This document shows, piece by piece, positions 7,565 through 19,800 of a DNA stretch of 64,000 bases. Origin of the DNA: Clavibacter sp. VKM Ac-2873 (GTDB lineage: Bacteria; Actinomycetota; Actinomycetes; Actinomycetales; Microbacteriaceae). Both the position numbers and the translations under genes were made by a program. Under the pieces are notes generated by a model, which was given only the letters and a program-made list of their open reading frames with translations, did no database searches and was not told the origin of the DNA. The DNA lies in contig NZ_JADKRS010000003.1 of the NCBI RefSeq assembly GCF_015351075.1, forward strand, positions 248,001 through 312,000, in the 5' to 3' direction. Numbering within the stretch: the stretch's first letter is position 1; every line of letters starts with the position of its first letter.

Positions 7565-10500
7565 ACGAGAACATCGGCGACGCGGAACTCGACCGTCGTC
7601 TGGCGCGCACCCCGCTCGCCGTCGTGGGCATTTCGAGCCTGTTCCCGGGATCCTCCGACGTGGAGGGATTCTGGAATGGCATCGTGGATCGCGTGGATTC
7701 CATCCGCGACATCCCGGAATGGCACTGGGACGTCGCCGACCACTATTCGGCGGACCGTTCGGCGCCGGACAAGACCTACTCCCGGCGCGGCGGCTTCATC
7801 GACCCGGTGCCGTTCCACCCCATCGAGTTCGGGATCCCGCCGGCACAGCTCGACGTGACCGACGTGCTGCAGCTGCTCAGCCTCGTCGTCACCCGCGACG
7901 TGCTGGAGGACGCCCGCGCCGAGGGCAGCGGCTGGTTCGACCGCGAGCGCACGGGCATCGTGCTCGGCGTCACGGGCGCCAACCAGCTGACCCAGCCGCT
8001 CTCGGCCCGGCTGCAGACCCCCGCCGTGCGCCGCGCGGCGCGCTCCATCGGCCTGAGCGAGGCCGACGCCGACGAGCTCGCCCGCCGCTTCAGCGCCGGG
8101 TTCGCGCCCTGGGAGGAGAACTCGTTCCCCGGGATGCTCGGCAACGTGGTGGCCGGTCGCGTGGCCAACCGCTTCGACCTCGGCGGCATGAACATGACGG
8201 TGGACGCGGCCTGCGCCAGCTCCCTCGGCGCCCTCCGCGCGGCCGCGGCCGAGCTCGTGGACCACCGCGCCGACACCATGATCACGGGCGGCTGCGACGC
8301 CGAGAACACGATCTTCATGTACCTGTGCTTCTCGAAGACGCCCGCCTTCAGCCCCACGGGCGACGTGCGGCCGTTCGACTCCTCGTCCGACGGCACCCTC
8401 ATCGGCGAGGGCATCGGCATGCTCGCCCTCCGCCGCCTCGACGACGCCGAGCGCGACGGCAACCGGATCTACTCGGTGATCCGCGGCATCGGCTCGGCGA
8501 GCGACGGCCGGTACAAGTCCATCTACGCGCCGCGGGCGAGCGGGCAGCAGCTCGCGCTCCGCCGCGCGTACGAGGACGCCGACTGCTCCCCCACGTCGGT
8601 CTCGATCATCGAGGCGCACGGCACGGGCACCGCGGTCGGCGACGCCACCGAGCTCAGCGCCCTCGCCGAGGTGCTGACCGAGAGCGGCGCGGCGGAGTCG
8701 TCCATCGGCATCGGATCCGTGAAGTCGCAGATCGGGCACACCAAGGCCGCGGCGGGGGCCGCCGGCCTCATCAAGCTCTCGCTCGCGCTGCAGCACCGCA
8801 TCCTGCCGCCCACCATCAAGGTCGAGAAGCCCGCGGACGCGTTCACGGGCAGCCCGCTGCACGTGGCCACGCGCACCCGGCCGTGGTTCCGGACCCCCGA
8901 GCGGCCCGTGCGCCGCGCGGGCCTGTCCGCCTTCGGGTTCGGGGGCACGAACTTCCACGTGGTGCTCGAGGAGCACCCCCGGTCGCGGGAGCTCGGCAAC
9001 GCGCTCGACCGCCCCACCGTGTGGCTCTGGACCGCGCCGACCGCCGAGGAGCTCGCCGCCGCGCTGGACGCGGGGGCCGCGCCCGTGCCGTCGGGCACCG
9101 CCATCGACGCGGATGCGCCCCGCATCGCCGTGGTCGCCGTGACGGAGGCCGCGCGCGACGCGCTCCTGCCGGCCGCCGCGCGGCGCCTGCGGGAGACGCC
9201 GGAGCGCGCGTGGTCCGATCCGCGCGGGATCCACCACCGGCCGGCCGCCCTCCGCGGCACCGTCGGGATCCTCTTCTCCGGCCAGGGCAGCCAGCACGTC
9301 GACGCCGGCCTCGGCGCCGTGCTCCGCGAGCCGCTGCTGATGGACGCGCTGGAGGACGCGTACGCGACCCCGGGCCTCGAGCACCTGGCCGCCCTCGCCT
9401 ACCCGCCGCCGCCCGCCGACGAGGCCGCCGGAGCCGAGGCCGAGCGCGCGCTCCGGGCGACGGAGAACGCGCAGCCCGCCATCGGCGCGCTGTCCGCCGC
9501 GCACCACCGGCTCCTCGGCGAGCAGGGGCTCGGGCTCGCCGCATCCGGCTTCGTCGGGCACAGCTTCGGCGAGCTGACGGCGCTCTGGGCGGCCGGGTCC
9601 TTCGACCACGGCACGTTCCTCACGCTCGCCCGCGAGCGCGGCCGGGCCATGGCCGACGCGGCGAGCGCGCACGGCGACGCCGGATCCATGGCCGCCGTGC
9701 TCGCCGACCGGGAGACCGTCGACCGGCTCCTCGCCGCCAGCGAGGGCGTCCTGCTCTGCAACGCCAACAGCCCGCGCCAGTTCGTCGTCGGCGGGCCCGT
9801 CCAGGCCGTCGCCGAGCTCGTGCGCCGGGCCGAGGCCGACGGGATCCGCGTGGTCGAGCTGCCCGTGTCCGCCGCGTTCCACACGCCCGCCGTCGCGGGC
9901 GCCGTGGGCGCGTTCGGGGACGCGGTGCGCTCGCACGGCGTCGGCGCCCCGACCCGGGGCGCGGTCTACGCGAACACGGCGGGCGAGGAGTACGGCGAGG
10001 ACGCCGCGGCGAACGCCCGGATCCTCGCGGACCAGCTCGCCCGGCCCGTGGACTTCGAGCGGGCCGTCCGGCGCATGCACGACGACGGCATCCGGATCCT
10101 CGTGGAGTGCGGCCCCGGGAACGTCCTCGGCCGCCTGGCGACGAGCATCCTCGCCGACGACCCCGACGTGCTCGTCGTGAGCGCGGACGCGGGCGACCCC
10201 GACGCCTCCCCGCAGGCGCTCGCCACCGCGATCGCGCAGCTCGCCGTCGCCGGCGCGCTCCCGCGCTGGCAGAGCGCGGGCCTCCGCGCACGACCCGCTG
10301 CCCGCCCGGGCAAGGGCCCCGCGGTGATGCTCGCGGGCGTGAACCACGTGTCCGCCGACCGCGCGGCCGCGTATGAGGAGCTCCTGGCCACCCCGTACGC
10401 GCTCCGCGCCGATGCCCCCCACGAGCAGGACGCCTCCACCGCGCCGCTGCGCGCGTCGACCCCGGCCGACGATCCCACGGCCCCGCGCCCGCGCGCGGAG

Positions 10501-13500
10501 CTCGTGCCCTCCACCCCCCTCCCGTTCCTCCCGCGAAGCGAGTCATCCACCATGAGCATCACCTCCGCATCCACCGCCACCCGCACCACCCCCGTCTCCG
10601 CCGACCAGCTCGACCTCGCGAAGGAGCAGCTGCACGTCCACGCCGCGTTCCTCTCCGGCCAGCAGAACGTCAGCGAGTCCCTGCTCGCGATGCTCGACGG
10701 GGGCGCCGGCCGCCTCTCCGTGGACGGGATGCGCGAGATCGTCGCGCAGTGCATCGCCGTCGGCGACGCGCACGTGCAGGTCAACCGCCTGATCACCGGC
10801 ATCGGCGACGGCGGGGCCGCCCCGGCAACCGCGCTGCCGACCGCGCGGGACGGCGGCGCGCTCCTCGCCCGCCCCCGGGTGGAGGCGACCGCCGCTCCCG
10901 CCGAGCCCGCCGCCGGGCTGCACCCCGTGCCCGCGCCGGCGCCCGCGCCCGCCCCGGCACCCGCGCCGACCCCCGCGGCCGCCCCGGCAGCAGCGCCGGC
11001 CCCCGCCCCCGCGGCCGCGTCCGCATCCGCCGCCGCGCCGGCCACGACCCCGGCACCCGTCGCCGCGGCACCCGCCGCCGCCGCCGCCCCCGCGGATCCG
11101 GCCGCCGAGGTGGACGTCGACGCGCTCGTCCGGGGGATCGTGGCCGAGAAGACCGGCTACTCGGCCGACATCCTCGAGTCCGACATGGGCATCGAGGCGG
11201 ACCTCGGCATCGACTCGATCAAGCGGGTCGAGATCCTCGGCGCCATCGGCGAGCGCTTCCCCGGCCGCGCGCCGTTCTCGCCCGAGGAGGTCGCCGAGCT
11301 GCGGACCCTGGGCGACATCGTCGAGGCGCTCCGCGGCCAGACCACCGGCACCAGCCGGGAGCGCCGCGCGTCCGCCGCCGCGGACGACGAGGAGGCTGCG
11401 CCAGGGATCCGCAGGTCGACGGTGCGCTGGGCGCGCATCGCGGGACCCGACCTCCCGGCGACCGTGGCGTCCCGCGTGGTGCGGGTGCGTGACGGATCCG
11501 CGTCGGGCATCGCGCCCCGGCTGCGGGACGAGCTCCGGGCGGCCGGGCACGACGTGCGGATCGACGGGGACGGCGACCACGCCGACCACGCGGACGCCGA
11601 CCTCGTGCTCATCGTCGGCCCCCGCCCGGACGCCGACGCGACGGAGACGCTCGTGGAGGCGCTCGAGGCGGTCCGCGGATTCGCCCTGGCCGTCGCGGAC
11701 CGCGCGGCCGCGGCCGCCGGCCCGGGTGCCGACGGCGTCCACGCGGCCCCGCAGCTGCTCGCGGTCGGGCTCGTCGACGACCGGGACGGCACCGACGCGC
11801 GCGGCATCGCCGCCGCCGGGCTCGCGGGCCTCGTCCGCACGCTGCGCATCGAGCACCCGGGGATCCGGGCCCGCGCCCTGCTCCTCGAGGGCGGCGCGGA
11901 CGACCCCGCCCCCGCCCTCATCGCCTGGGAGCTCGACGACACCGCCGACGGGCTCGACACCGTCCGGTGGCGCGACGGCCGGCGCGAGGCGCCCGTCGTC
12001 GAGCCGGAGGCGCCCGCCCCCGACGCGGACGCCTCCGGCCGGGCCGCCTACGCGGACCTCGGAGCCGGCGACCTGGTGCTCGTGACCGGCGGCGCGCAGG
12101 GCATCACGGCCCGCTGCATCCGCGACCTCGCCGCGGCGCACCCCGGCCCGGGCCTCGTCCTCGTCGGGCGCACGCCGCTCGACGAGGAGGAGGGCTGGTC
12201 GCGCGGCCTCGCCGAGGAGGCCGACCTCCGCGCCGCGGCCACCGAGCACCTCCGCAGCACCGACCGGCGCCCCACCCCGCGCTCCGTGGGCGCGCTCGTG
12301 GCGTCCGTCGCCGCGCGCCGCCAGGTGCGGGACCAGCTCGCCCGGCTCCGCGCGGACGGCACCGAGGTGCACTACGCGAGCGTCGACCTCACCGACCGCG
12401 ACGCCACCGCCCGCGCCCTCGCGCCGTACGCCGACCGCATCGCCGGCATCGTGCACGGCACCGGCGCCATCGCCGACCGGCTGCTCGTCGACAAGACCCC
12501 CGAGGACGCCACGCGCGTCATCTCCACCAAGGTCCGCGGCCTCGAGAACGCGATCGCCGCCCTCGGCGGCACGGCGCGGCTCCGGCACGTGGCCCTGTTC
12601 GCCTCGGTCGCCGGCCTCTTCGGCAACCGCGGCCAGTCCGACTACGCCATGGCCAACGCCGTGCTCGACCGCTGGGCCGAGTCCCTCGCCGACCGCCTGC
12701 CCGACGCGCACGTGGTCGCCATCGACTGGGGCGCGTGGGAGGGCGGCATGGTCTCCGACGCGGTCCGCGAGCTGTTCCGCTCGCGCGGGTACGCGCTGGT
12801 GGGCCAGGACGACGGGGCGCGCCTGTTCGTCGAGCAGTTCGGATCCGCGCGCACGGCGCAGACGCACGTGCTGCTGGGCCCGGCCGAGCCGCTCTCCGGG
12901 GATCCGGCGCCGCTGCGTCCCACGCGCAGCGCCCAGCCGCTGGGCGAGCTGCTCGACTCCGAGCTGGTGCACGCCCACGCGCTGGAGGGGCGGCGGATCC
13001 TGCCCACGGCCGCGGCCGTGTGCCTGCTGGCGGGCGCCGCGATCCGCCACACCGGGCACGGCATCGCGCGGATCGAGGACATCCGCGTGACCGCGGGCAT
13101 CGAGGAGGGCACGGGCTCCTCGTTCGCCGTCTCGCTGGAGGAGGGGCCCGCCGCGGCGGACGGCTCCACGACCGTGCGGGCCGCCCTCGCGAGCGTCGGG
13201 GACGGGCCCGCGGGCACCGACCGGCCCCGGTTCACGGCCGCGTTCGTGAGCGGATCGGCGGCGACGGCCCTCCCGGCGGGATCCGCGGGATCCGCCGCAT
13301 CCGCGGGTGCGCTCCCGCCGCTCCGCCCCATCGACCCCTACGCCTCCGGCCTGCTCTTCCACGGCGACGCGCTGCGCGCCGTGACGGGGATCGCCCGGGA
13401 TGGCGCCGACGTGATCGTGGGGGCGGTGGATCCCGCCGTCCCGCGCCCCGCCGAGACCCGCGGCGCGGGCCCCGTGGACGCCGCGACGCTCGACGTGCTC

Positions 13501-13815
13501 CTGCAGGCCGCCCTGGTCGCCGCCCACGAGGCCACCGGGATGCGCACGCTGCCGTCGGCCATCGGCACGCTGCGCTGGACGGGGGAGGTGTCGCCGGGAG
13601 ACGCGCTCACCGTCCGCGCCACCCGGATCGAGGAGCGGCCGGACGGCGTGCGGATGGACCTCGAGGCGCGCACCGGCGACCGCGTGTTCGCGATGCTCGA
13701 CGGCGTCGTCGTCACCCGCCGGCCCGAGCCCGTGGCCGAGGCCGCCGCGGCGGCCGCCTCCGCGACGACCGCCGAGATCCACGCCGCCTCGCTCCCGACG
13801 GCGATCCGCGCATGA
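7561..13815 (+). CDS. pfaA-like: PfaA-like multidomain synthase (KS-AT-ACP-KR-DH)
   Basis: A protein of 2,084 residues. Domains in order: ketosynthase about 15-470 (Cys218 in DAACASS, histidines in EAHGTGT and GHTKAAAG); acyltransferase about 565-880 (Ser668 in GHSFGELTAL); a linker with a long Pro-Ala stretch about 1120-1180; one ACP about 1180-1260 (Ser1219 in LGIDSIKRVEI); ketoreductase about 1500-1780 (VTGGAQGIT, SVAGLFGNRGQSDYAMAN); C-terminal double-hotdog dehydratase about 1800-2070 (HALEGRRILP, DVLLQ). This is the PfaA order of PUFA synthases, except that those usually have several tandem ACPs. ATG overlaps the upstream stop. Confidence 0.9.
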   Translation: MNENIGDAELDRRLARTPLAVVGISSLFPGSSDVEGFWNGIVDRVDSIRDIPEWHWDVADHYSADRSAPDKTYSRRGGFIDPVPFHPIEFGIPPAQLDVTDVLQLLSLVVTRDVLEDARAEGSGWFDRERTGIVLGVTGANQLTQPLSARLQTPAVRRAARSIGLSEADADELARRFSAGFAPWEENSFPGMLGNVVAGRVANRFDLGGMNMTVDAACASSLGALRAAAAELVDHRADTMITGGCDAENTIFMYLCFSKTPAFSPTGDVRPFDSSSDGTLIGEGIGMLALRRLDDAERDGNRIYSVIRGIGSASDGRYKSIYAPRASGQQLALRRAYEDADCSPTSVSIIEAHGTGTAVGDATELSALAEVLTESGAAESSIGIGSVKSQIGHTKAAAGAAGLIKLSLALQHRILPPTIKVEKPADAFTGSPLHVATRTRPWFRTPERPVRRAGLSAFGFGGTNFHVVLEEHPRSRELGNALDRPTVWLWTAPTAEELAAALDAGAAPVPSGTAIDADAPRIAVVAVTEAARDALLPAAARRLRETPERAWSDPRGIHHRPAALRGTVGILFSGQGSQHVDAGLGAVLREPLLMDALEDAYATPGLEHLAALAYPPPPADEAAGAEAERALRATENAQPAIGALSAAHHRLLGEQGLGLAASGFVGHSFGELTALWAAGSFDHGTFLTLARERGRAMADAASAHGDAGSMAAVLADRETVDRLLAASEGVLLCNANSPRQFVVGGPVQAVAELVRRAEADGIRVVELPVSAAFHTPAVAGAVGAFGDAVRSHGVGAPTRGAVYANTAGEEYGEDAAANARILADQLARPVDFERAVRRMHDDGIRILVECGPGNVLGRLATSILADDPDVLVVSADAGDPDASPQALATAIAQLAVAGALPRWQSAGLRARPAARPGKGPAVMLAGVNHVSADRAAAYEELLATPYALRADAPHEQDASTAPLRASTPADDPTAPRPRAELVPSTPLPFLPRSESSTMSITSASTATRTTPVSADQLDLAKEQLHVHAAFLSGQQNVSESLLAMLDGGAGRLSVDGMREIVAQCIAVGDAHVQVNRLITGIGDGGAAPATALPTARDGGALLARPRVEATAAPAEPAAGLHPVPAPAPAPAPAPAPTPAAAPAAAPAPAPAAASASAAAPATTPAPVAAAPAAAAAPADPAAEVDVDALVRGIVAEKTGYSADILESDMGIEADLGIDSIKRVEILGAIGERFPGRAPFSPEEVAELRTLGDIVEALRGQTTGTSRERRASAAADDEEAAPGIRRSTVRWARIAGPDLPATVASRVVRVRDGSASGIAPRLRDELRAAGHDVRIDGDGDHADHADADLVLIVGPRPDADATETLVEALEAVRGFALAVADRAAAAAGPGADGVHAAPQLLAVGLVDDRDGTDARGIAAAGLAGLVRTLRIEHPGIRARALLLEGGADDPAPALIAWELDDTADGLDTVRWRDGRREAPVVEPEAPAPDADASGRAAYADLGAGDLVLVTGGAQGITARCIRDLAAAHPGPGLVLVGRTPLDEEEGWSRGLAEEADLRAAATEHLRSTDRRPTPRSVGALVASVAARRQVRDQLARLRADGTEVHYASVDLTDRDATARALAPYADRIAGIVHGTGAIADRLLVDKTPEDATRVISTKVRGLENAIAALGGTARLRHVALFASVAGLFGNRGQSDYAMANAVLDRWAESLADRLPDAHVVAIDWGAWEGGMVSDAVRELFRSRGYALVGQDDGARLFVEQFGSARTAQTHVLLGPAEPLSGDPAPLRPTRSAQPLGELLDSELVHAHALEGRRILPTAAAVCLLAGAAIRHTGHGIARIEDIRVTAGIEEGTGSSFAVSLEEGPAAADGSTTVRAALASVGDGPAGTDRPRFTAAFVSGSAATALPAGSAGSAASAGALPPLRPIDPYASGLLFHGDALRAVTGIARDGADVIVGAVDPAVPRPAETRGAGPVDAATLDVLLQAALVAAHEATGMRTLPSAIGTLRWTGEVSPGDALTVRATRIEERPDGVRMDLEARTGDRVFAMLDGVVVTRRPEPVAEAAAAAASATTAEIHAASLPTAIRA

Positions 13816-16800
13816 GCACCCGGATCGCCGTGGTGGCGATGGACTGCCTGCTGCCCGGCGCCGTCGGGGTGGACGCCTTCGCGGAGCTGCTGACCGACGC
13901 CCGCGACGCGCGCGGCGCCGACGACCCCCGCCTCCCGCGCGCCGACTCCGCCGCGGGCGCCGCGTTCGCGTCCCGGCGCGGCGGCTTCCTCGACCAGGAC
14001 GCCCGGGCACGGGCGCGCGCCGAGAGCGGGCTCGGCCCGGACGCCGACGACGCGCGCTGCTGGGCGTCCTTCGTGGTCCGCCGCGCCCTCGAGGGCGTGG
14101 GCGGACCGACGCCGGACCGCTCCCGCACCGGCCTCGTCCTCGGCTGCTACACCTTCCCCACGGAGCGCTCCGCCGCCGTGTCCCTGCCGCTCATCGAGGA
14201 GGAGGTGCGCCAGGGGCTGGGCGACGCGGGCTTCGCCACGGTGCCCGGGCGGGTGCCCGCGAGCGCGGATCCGGGCCACGTCGACGCCGCGGGATCCGTG
14301 GCCGACGCGGTCGCGGACGCCGCGGGCCTCGGCGGCCAGCGCCTCGTGCTCGACGCGGCGTGCGCATCCGGCCTCTACGCCGTGCGCCTCGCCTGCGACG
14401 CGCTCGCGCTCGGCACGGCGGACACGGTCGTCGCGGGCGCGGTCTGCGCGCCCGACCTGCCGCTGCTCCACCTCTCCTTCTCCGACCTCGGCGCGTACGG
14501 GCGCGGCGCGTCGGCGCCGTTCCGCGCGGACAGCACGGGGATCCTCACGGGCGAGGGCGCCGCGGTCGTGGTCCTCCGCCGGCTCGACGACGCGCTGCGC
14601 GACGGCGACGAGGTGCTCGCGGTCATCGAGGGATCCGCCCTCGTCAACGACGGCGCCGGGCAGCACCCGCTCGTGCCCGGGCAGGCGGGACAGCGCACCT
14701 GCTACGAGCTCGCCCACGCCGACGCGGGCATCGCGCCGGCCGACATCGACTACATCGAGTGCCACGCCACGGGCACGCCCGTGGGCGACCGCACCGAGCT
14801 GGCGTCGCTCACGGCGCACTTCGGCGAGCGGATGCCGCTGCTCGGGTCGGTGAAGGGCAACATCGGCCACCTGCTGACCGCCGCGGGGATCACGAGCCTC
14901 ATCAAGGTCGTCGTCGCCATGCGGTCGGGGACCATCCCGGCCACGGTCGGCAGCGCGACCGACGCGCCGTCCCTCCACCCGCACGTCGTCCGCGCCGCCA
15001 CCCCCTGGCCCGCGACGGACGGCCCGCGTCGCGCCGCCGTGTCCGCGTTCGGGTTCGGCGGCGCCAACGCGCACGTCGTGGTGTCGCACGACCCGGCGGG
15101 CGAGCGGGCCGCGACGGCCGCGGCCGTCGCGGACGACGCGGGGCGGGCGGGCGGATCCGGGCCCCTGCCGTGCGTCGCCGTCACGGGCGTCGGCGCGTAC
15201 GTGGGCGCCGGCGCGCGCGTCGCCGACCTCGCGCACGCCGAGGGCAGCGGCGACCTCGCCGCCCTCGCGGGCGCCGACACCGTCCCGCGCCTCACCGGCA
15301 CGCCGGCCGACGGCCGCGCGCTCGGGCCCATCGCGCTCGACCCCATCGGCGACCGCATCCCGCCCCGCGACATCCCGCACCTCAACCCGGCCCCGCTCGC
15401 CGTCGCGCGCGCGGTCGGCGACGCGTTCGCCGACGCCGACCGCATCGGCGGGCGGGCGGGCGGCGCCGCGCGGCGCTTCGGATCGCGCACGGCCGTCGTC
15501 GTCGCGCTCGACCTCGACGCCCGCGCGCACGAGCGCCTCGCGCACCTGCGCGCCGACGAGCTGCTCGCGCGCGTCCTGGAGGCGGGGGCCGTCGACCCGG
15601 ACCTGGTGCAGACCGTCCGCGACGCGCTGCACTCCCCCCTCAGCGCCACCGAGGTCATGAGCTACATCGGCAGCATCACGGCGTCGCGCATCAGCTCCAC
15701 CTGGAACCTCACGGGTCCGTCGTTCACGGTCTCCGCCGGGCCGCTCGGCGTGATCCGGGCCGTGGAGGCCGCGCAGCTCCTCCTCGCCGACCCGACGATC
15801 GAGGCGGTCGTGGTGGCGGGCGTGGACCTCGCGGTCACCGCCGAGCGCGCCCTCCTGCCGGGCGCGTCCCCGCGACCGCTCGACGCCGCCACCGCGTTCG
15901 TCCTGCGCCGACCGGCGGACGCGGACGACGCGTACGCGCTCGTCGACGTCCCCGCGTCCGCCGTCGCCGCCGCCGCTGCCGGGGAGCGCCCCGACGCGGA
16001 TCCCGCCCCGCAGGCCGTGGACGTGCACGCGCCCACCGCCGCGGAGCGCGCCGACCTCGTCGCCGGCGTCCTCGACGCGCACCCGGACGCCACGGGGATG
16101 GCCGTCACCAGCACGCGCGAGACCTGGGGCGACGCCGCCAACGCCGCCGCCGGCCTCATGCTGCTGCGCACGGTCCTCGGGCTCCACGGCCGCGTCCTGC
16201 CGGCCACCCGGGCCGACCTCGACCTGCCCGCCGACCTGCGCCTGCGCCTCGACGCGGCGGCGAGCGGCGAGGCGGTCCCCGGCACGCCCTGGCTCCCACG
16301 GCGGGGCGCACCCCGGAGCGGGCTGATCCGCGTGCTCGGCCACGACGGCGCGACGGGATCGCTCCGGGTCGTCGAGCCGGCGCTCCGACGGCCGGTGGAT
16401 CCCGGTGCCGCATGGCGCGCGGGCGGCGGCCGACGGCTCGTGCGCCTGGACGCCGCCACGCGCGAGGACCTCGCCGAGGCGCTGGGCCGCCTCGCCGCCG
16501 GCGTCGCGCCCGAGGACCTGCCCGCGACCGCCGGCGGCCCCGAGCGCCTGGCGCTCGTCTGCCGGGATCGCGCGGCCCTCCCCCGCGAGGCCGCCCGCGC
16601 CCGCGACGCCCTCGCGTCCCTCGCGCCCGGCGCGCGCTGGGCGGCGCCCGGCGGCAGCAGGTACGCGACCGTGGACCCGGCGCACCCGCCGCGCATCGGC
16701 TACGCGTTCCCCGGTGCATTCACCGCCTACCCGCGCTTCGGCGCCGACCTGCTCCGGATGCTGCCCGCGGCGATGGACGCGTTCGACGCGATCGTCGACG

Positions 16801-19800
16801 AGTCGTCCGAGGAGGTCCGCCTCGGGCGCCTGCACCCGTGGCGCCACGAGGCCGCGTCGCCCGCCGAGCTGATGCGGTACGAGGAGGAGCTGCAGCGCGA
16901 CGTGCCCTTCATGCTCGGCGTCGGCACGACGTTCGCCATGGCCTACGCCGACCTGCTCCAGGGCGTGACGGGCCGGGCGCCCGCGGCGACCATCGGCTAC
17001 TCGCTCGGCGCGTCCTCGATGCTGTTCGCCACCCGGCGCTGGGACAGGCACCGCCGCGCGCTCGGGCGGATCATCGCGTCGCCCGTGTTCCAGGACGAGC
17101 TCGCCGGGGAGCTCATGACCGTGCGCCGCGCCGTCGGCATGGATGCGTCCACGCCGCTGCACGAGGTGTGGCGCGCGGTCGTCGTGCTCGCGCCGGCCGA
17201 GGAGGTGGCGGCGCGCGTCGCCGGATCCCCGCGGCTGCACGTCACGCACGTCAACACCCCGGGCGAGGTCGTCGTCGCGGGTCCCGCGGCGGACGTGCAC
17301 GCCTTCGTGCACGCGAGCGTATTCCGCACCGCGCCGTCGCCCGTCGTCTCCCCGCTGCACTCGCCGCTCGCGGAGGAGTGGGCGGACGAGCTCACCGCGC
17401 TGCACCGCTTCCCGCTCGGCGAGGGCACGGATGCGCTGCTCCTCGACTCGGTCGACGGCCGGCCCCTCCCGGCCACGGCCGACGAGGAGGGGCTGGCCCG
17501 CTCCATCGCCCGCTCGGTGATCGAGCCGGTGGACTTCCCGCGACTGGTGGAGGCGATCGCCGCCCACGCCGATCTCGTGCTCGAGGCCGGCCCCGGCGGC
17601 ACCTGCGCCCGCTGGATCACCGACACCGCCGTCCCCGGGCTCCGCGCCCTCGCGCCCGACCACCGCGGCGCGCCGTTCGGCAGCACCTGGCCCGCGTTCC
17701 TGGCCGAGCTGATCACGCAGGGCGTCGACGTGGGGATCGGGGCCCTCGCCCTGGATCCCGTGCCCGAGCCCGCGACCGGTCCGCTCGTCGGCCGCACCAC
17801 GTCGATCCGCCGGGACGTCGCCGCCGCGTTCGCGCGCGAGCGGACGCCGCGGCGGGAGGCGGAGCCCGCGCCGGTGTCGGTGCCCGTCGCCGCGCCGGAG
17901 CCCGCGGTCGCGACCGCCGTCGCGCGCCTGTCCTGGGATCCCCGTGCCGCGGCCCTCGGCCCGTGGTGGCGGCCGGGCGGCGACGCGCCCGCCGTCCCCG
18001 CCGCCGCCGTCCCCCGCGCATCCGACGGCGAGGTCGCGGACCTCGTGCTCCACGGCCGTCGGCAGCTGGCCCGCCAGGTCATGCGCGCCCACCGGGACAC
18101 GCTGCGCTTCCAGCACGCGACGCTCGTCCGGGCCGCACGCGCGCTCCCGGAGGACCCGACCGCCCGCCCGGCCATCGCGCCTCCGGCAGCGGCACCGGCT
18201 CCGGATCCCGCGCCGGCTCCCGCCACCACGACCGCGGCCGCCACCGCGACCACGGCCGCCATCTGGGACGAGCAGGACCTCCTCGAGTTCGCGACGGGCG
18301 ACATCGCCCGCGTGTTCGGCCCCGATTACGCCGAGATCGACGGCTTCGCGACGCGCGTGCGCCTCCCCGCGCCGCCGTACCACTTCGTCTCGCGCGTCGT
18401 CGACGTGCAGGGCGAGCGCGGCCGGTTCGAGCGCTCGACCATCACGACCGAGTACGACGTGCCGCTCGACGCCTGGTACCTGGTCGACGACGGGGTGCCG
18501 GCGGCCGTCACGATCGAGGCCGGGCAGGGCGACCTGCTCCTCGTCTCGTGGCTCGGCATCGACGCGGAGAACCGCGGGCTCCGCACCTACCGCCTCCTCG
18601 ACAGCACGCTCGTCTTCCACGGCGACCTGCCGCGGGCGGGGCAGACGCTGCGCTACGAGATCACCATCGAGCGGTTCATCCGCAACGGCCCGACGACCCT
18701 GTTCTACTTCGGCTACCGCTGCTACGCCGACGGCGTCCTCATCCTCGAGCTCACGAAGGCGACCGCCGGCTTCTTCAGCCAGGAGGAGCTCGAGGCGCCG
18801 CTCGGGATCCTGCCGGAGCCGCAGGGCCCCGAGGTGCCGGCGACCGGGCCCGGGCGCCCGTGGCGGAAGCCGGTCGAGCCGACCGACCACCACGCGCTCG
18901 ACGCCGCCGACCTCGCCCGGCTCGCCGCGGGCGACGTCGCGGGTGTCTTCGGCCCGCGGCACGGCCAGCCCGCGGGCGCGAACCCCGGGCTCCGACTGCC
19001 GACCGCGCAGCTGCGCATGATCGACCGGGTCGAGATCGACCCCGAGGGCGGCAGCCACCGGCTCGGCAAGGTCACCGCGCACCTGGACCTCGATCCCGAC
19101 GGCTGGTACTTCCGCTGCCACTTCACCGACGACCCGGTGCTCGCCGGATCCCTGGTGGCGGAGGGCGCCGTGCAGGCCCTGCAGGTGCTCCTCCTGCACG
19201 AGGGCTTCCACCTGGTGCTGCCGGACGCGCGCTTCCAGACCATCCCGGGCGTCCACACCGAGGTCGCCGTGCGCGGCCAGATCGTGCCGGGCGACGCCCG
19301 GCTCCGCTACGAGCTCGACATCCGCGAGCTCGGCCTGCTCCCCCGACCGACGGTCATCGCCGACGTGCTCGTGTACCGCGACGACCAGCCGGTCGTCCGG
19401 ATGCGGAACTTCGGCGTGCAGATCCGCGAGAAGGAGGGCTCCCCGTACCGCCCGGGGACGGGTGGTCGTTCCCCGTTCCTCGGGCGCCTCTCGAGCCGCG
19501 GCGTGCCCACCGTGGTGAACGAGCTGCAGCTGGCGCACGCCGCCCGCGGCGACCTCGGCACCGCGATGGGACCCGAGTTCGACGTCTACGGCGACCGGCG
19601 CGCGCCGCACATCCCGAACCGCGACTTCCAGTTCGTGGACCGGATCGAGTCCGTCACGGGCGAGCGCGGCCGGCTCGTGCCCGGGATGGTGATGGTGAGC
19701 GAGTACGACGCGCACGCCGACAGCTGGTACCACCGCGAGAACCCGGCGGGGACGATGCCGCACGCCGTCCTCCTCGAGTCGTCGCTGCAGGCCGCGATCC

